From assembly GCA_030765735.1 (NCBI GenBank), contig JAVCBZ010000040.1, forward strand, positions 1 through 6,468: a stretch of DNA of 6,468 nucleotides, given 5' to 3'. Position 1 is the stretch's first letter. Each line of letters opens with the position of its first letter. The stretch is from Candidatus Susulua stagnicola. Its GTDB lineage: Bacteria; Omnitrophota; Gorgyraeia; Duberdicusellales; 4484-171. This document shows, piece by piece, positions 5,352 to 6,468 of the stretch. Under the pieces are notes generated by a model. It ran no database searches, was not told the origin of the DNA, and worked only from the letters and a program-made list of their open reading frames with translations. Position numbers and translations under genes: made by a program.

Positions 5352-5436
5352 AATTAACCAAAAAGCTATTGGTGATTTGATTGGTGAAGTTGATAACTAT
5401 GTTTTTTTAGGGCTCTCTCGTAAGATGAATATTTAG
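5323..5436 (+). pseudogene. Possible 37-codon ORF or gene remnant overlapping the nuclease 3' end
   Basis: An open frame from ATG 5323 to TAG 5434-5436 overlaps the last 29 bp of the nuclease gene in another frame. Its part beyond the nuclease stop reads INQKAIGDLIGEVDNYVFLG followed by LSRKMNI. This has protein-like composition with ordered hydrophobic residues, unlike random AT-rich spacer. There is no SD at the ATG; GGAGGGAGG lies at 5339-5347, just before the protein-like part, with only non-standard starts after it. It could be a decayed gene tail, a small gene or chance. I do not recognise it. Confidence 0.2.
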
Positions 5437-5531
5437 CTGATTCTTTAGGAGTCTTCAGAGTAATCTGCTTTTAAAATTGGTGAAAATATCTCTTAAAAAA
5501 AACAGTTTTTAGGGTATAATAGTGACTTAAA
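5352..5531. other. 180-bp spacer before glyQS
   Basis: It holds the tail of a possible 37-codon frame (5323-5436), three copies of ATTGGTGA (5368-5375, 5380-5387, 5476-5483), a weak CAGA/TCTG stem near 5456-5467 followed by a short T run, and the glyQS promoter. No convincing terminator for the nuclease operon and no T-box-like leader are visible; the glyQS transcript appears too short upstream to hold one. Confidence 0.6.
5493..5520 (+). promoter_or_regulatory. Promoter of glyQS
   Basis: A perfect -10 TATAAT (5515-5520) lies 16 bp after a weak -35-like TTAAAA (5493-5498). The expected transcript start is near 5527, only about 5 nt before the ATG at 5532, leaving no room for a Shine-Dalgarno sequence. 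Confidence 0.6.
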
Positions 5532-6468
5532 ATGATTCAAGAAAAATTAACACAAATAATATCGTTATGTAAGAGACGGGGTTTTATCTTTGGTGGTTCG
5601 GAGATTTATGGGGGACTTTCTAGTGTTTGGGACTATGGTCCTTTAGGAGTAAGCTTAAAAAAGCGAATTAAGGATATTTGGTGGAAGGAATATGTAGAGA
5701 AAAGGTCTGATATCGTTGGTTTGGATAGTAGTATAATTATGAGAGACCAAGTTTTTGTGGCTTCTGGCCATCTTCAAGGATTTACTGATTCTCTTGTTGA
5801 TTGTCCCAATTGTAAGAAAAGATTTCGAGTTGATAAATTAGAAAAGATTGAAGGCAATATTTATAGGTGCTTAGATTGTAAGCAGGAAATAGATATTGAA
5901 AAAAACAAACCGCGTAAGTTTAATCTCATGCTTAAGACCAATATGAGCGCTACTGAGGATGAGCCTAGTTATGCTTATTTGCGTCCAGAGACTGCACAAG
6001 GAATATTTGTAAATTTTGCTAATGTTCTTAACACTACTTCTAAAAAACTTCCTTTGGGTATAGCTCAAATTGGGAAAGCTTTTAGAAATGAAGTTACTAC
6101 TGGTAGCTTTGTTTTTAGAATGAAAGAGTTTGAACAGATGGAAATTGAGTATTTTGTTTCTCCGAATGAGGCTGAAAAATTTTATAAATATTGGGTTGAA
6201 GAGAGATTTAATTTTTATATAAACAAAATTGGTTTAAAAAAAGAAAATTTAAAACTAAGAGAACATCTTGGCAATGAGTTAGCTCATTATGCTAAGGCTT
6301 GTACTGATATTGAATTTAAATTTCCTTTTGGTTGGAGCGAATTAGAAGGAATAGCTAATAGAGGAGATTTTGATTTAAGCGAACATGCTAGGGTAAGCAA
6401 GAAAGATTTGTCTTATTTTGATAGTGTCAATAAGAAGCGATTTGTTCCTTATGTTATTGAGCCTTCAG
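5532..6468 (+). CDS. glyQS: Glycyl-tRNA synthetase, single-chain alpha2 type (3' truncated by window edge)
   Basis: The first 312 codons of a class II aminoacyl-tRNA synthetase that charges tRNA-Gly in the cytosol. The N-terminal block FIFGGSEIYGG...VWDYGPLG (18-38) covers the family's entry region and motif 1 neighbourhood. An insert carries two CxxC pairs (C91/C94, C113/C116), probably zinc-binding, as in bacterial single-chain enzymes. Further blocks are YAYLRPETAQGIFVNF (147-162), motif 2 GKAFRNEVTTGSFVFRMKEFEQME (181-204) and the glycine-site region GWSELEGIANRGDFDL (267-282). The window stops at VIEPS, just where motif 3 (EPSxGxxR) begins, so the ATP-binding arginine and anticodon domain are missing only because of the edge. 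The ATG at 5532 is the first start after TGA at 5523-5525. It has no SD and sits almost on the predicted transcript start. It is not the GlyQ/GlyS tetramer type. Confidence 0.95.
   Translation, partial: MIQEKLTQIISLCKRRGFIFGGSEIYGGLSSVWDYGPLGVSLKKRIKDIWWKEYVEKRSDIVGLDSSIIMRDQVFVASGHLQGFTDSLVDCPNCKKRFRVDKLEKIEGNIYRCLDCKQEIDIEKNKPRKFNLMLKTNMSATEDEPSYAYLRPETAQGIFVNFANVLNTTSKKLPLGIAQIGKAFRNEVTTGSFVFRMKEFEQMEIEYFVSPNEAEKFYKYWVEERFNFYINKIGLKKENLKLREHLGNELAHYAKACTDIEFKFPFGWSELEGIANRGDFDLSEHARVSKKDLSYFDSVNKKRFVPYVIEPS

Noticed and set aside
5352..5531. T-box leader or glycine riboswitch upstream of glyQS
   Set aside because: The predicted transcript start is only about 5 nt before the ATG, and no T-box consensus or paired aptamer pattern is visible in the spacer.
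5871..6068. Minus-strand open frame of 65 codons
   Set aside because: It is antisense to conserved glycyl-tRNA synthetase sequence, including the YAYLRPETAQG block.

Overview
The window is a compact, AT-rich bacterial segment with every supported gene on the + strand, short gaps, mostly good Shine-Dalgarno (SD) sites and several overlapping start/stop codons. The gene content suggests an uncultured anaerobic, Gram-negative-type bacterium. It carries [FeFe]-hydrogenase maturases (HydG, HydE), two lipoproteins with clear lipoboxes, a DUF3568-like lipoprotein and a single-chain bacterial glycyl-tRNA synthetase. Omnitrophota (formerly OP3) would fit, but that is a guess from gene content and not something the sequence proves.

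Region 1 (1-1272) holds the last 67 codons of hydG, an array of ten 7-bp purine-rich units, and hydE. HydG makes the CO/CN-carrying iron synthon and HydE processes it further on the way to the H-cluster of [FeFe]-hydrogenase. The hydrogenase itself and HydF are not in the window.

Region 2 (1273-3839) is a tight three-gene operon with its own candidate promoter: an aldo/keto reductase, an extended short-chain dehydrogenase/epimerase overlapping it by ATGA, and a YihX-like HAD hydrolase 3 bp further on. The first two are NAD(P)-dependent oxidoreductases and the third a likely phosphatase. A role in sugar, aldehyde or polyol metabolism is plausible, but the substrate cannot be read from the sequence.

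Region 3 (3840-4215) is non-coding. Its core is a 200-bp segment bounded by perfect 20-bp inverted repeats, each able to form its own AAAGGG/CCCTTT hairpin. It looks like a small non-autonomous mobile or REP-like element. A candidate extended -10 promoter for the next operon lies downstream.

Region 4 (4216-5351) is a two-gene lipoprotein operon: a DUF3568-like protein, overlapped by GTGA by a thermonuclease-family lipoprotein with a C-terminal OB-fold-like domain. The partnership suggests a shared role at the cell envelope.

Region 5 (5352-6468) is a 180-bp spacer holding a possible gene remnant and a strong -10 box. It is followed by the first 312 codons of glycyl-tRNA synthetase, whose ATG lies only about 5 nt from the predicted transcription start, so its mRNA is probably near-leaderless. 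The window ends inside this gene.
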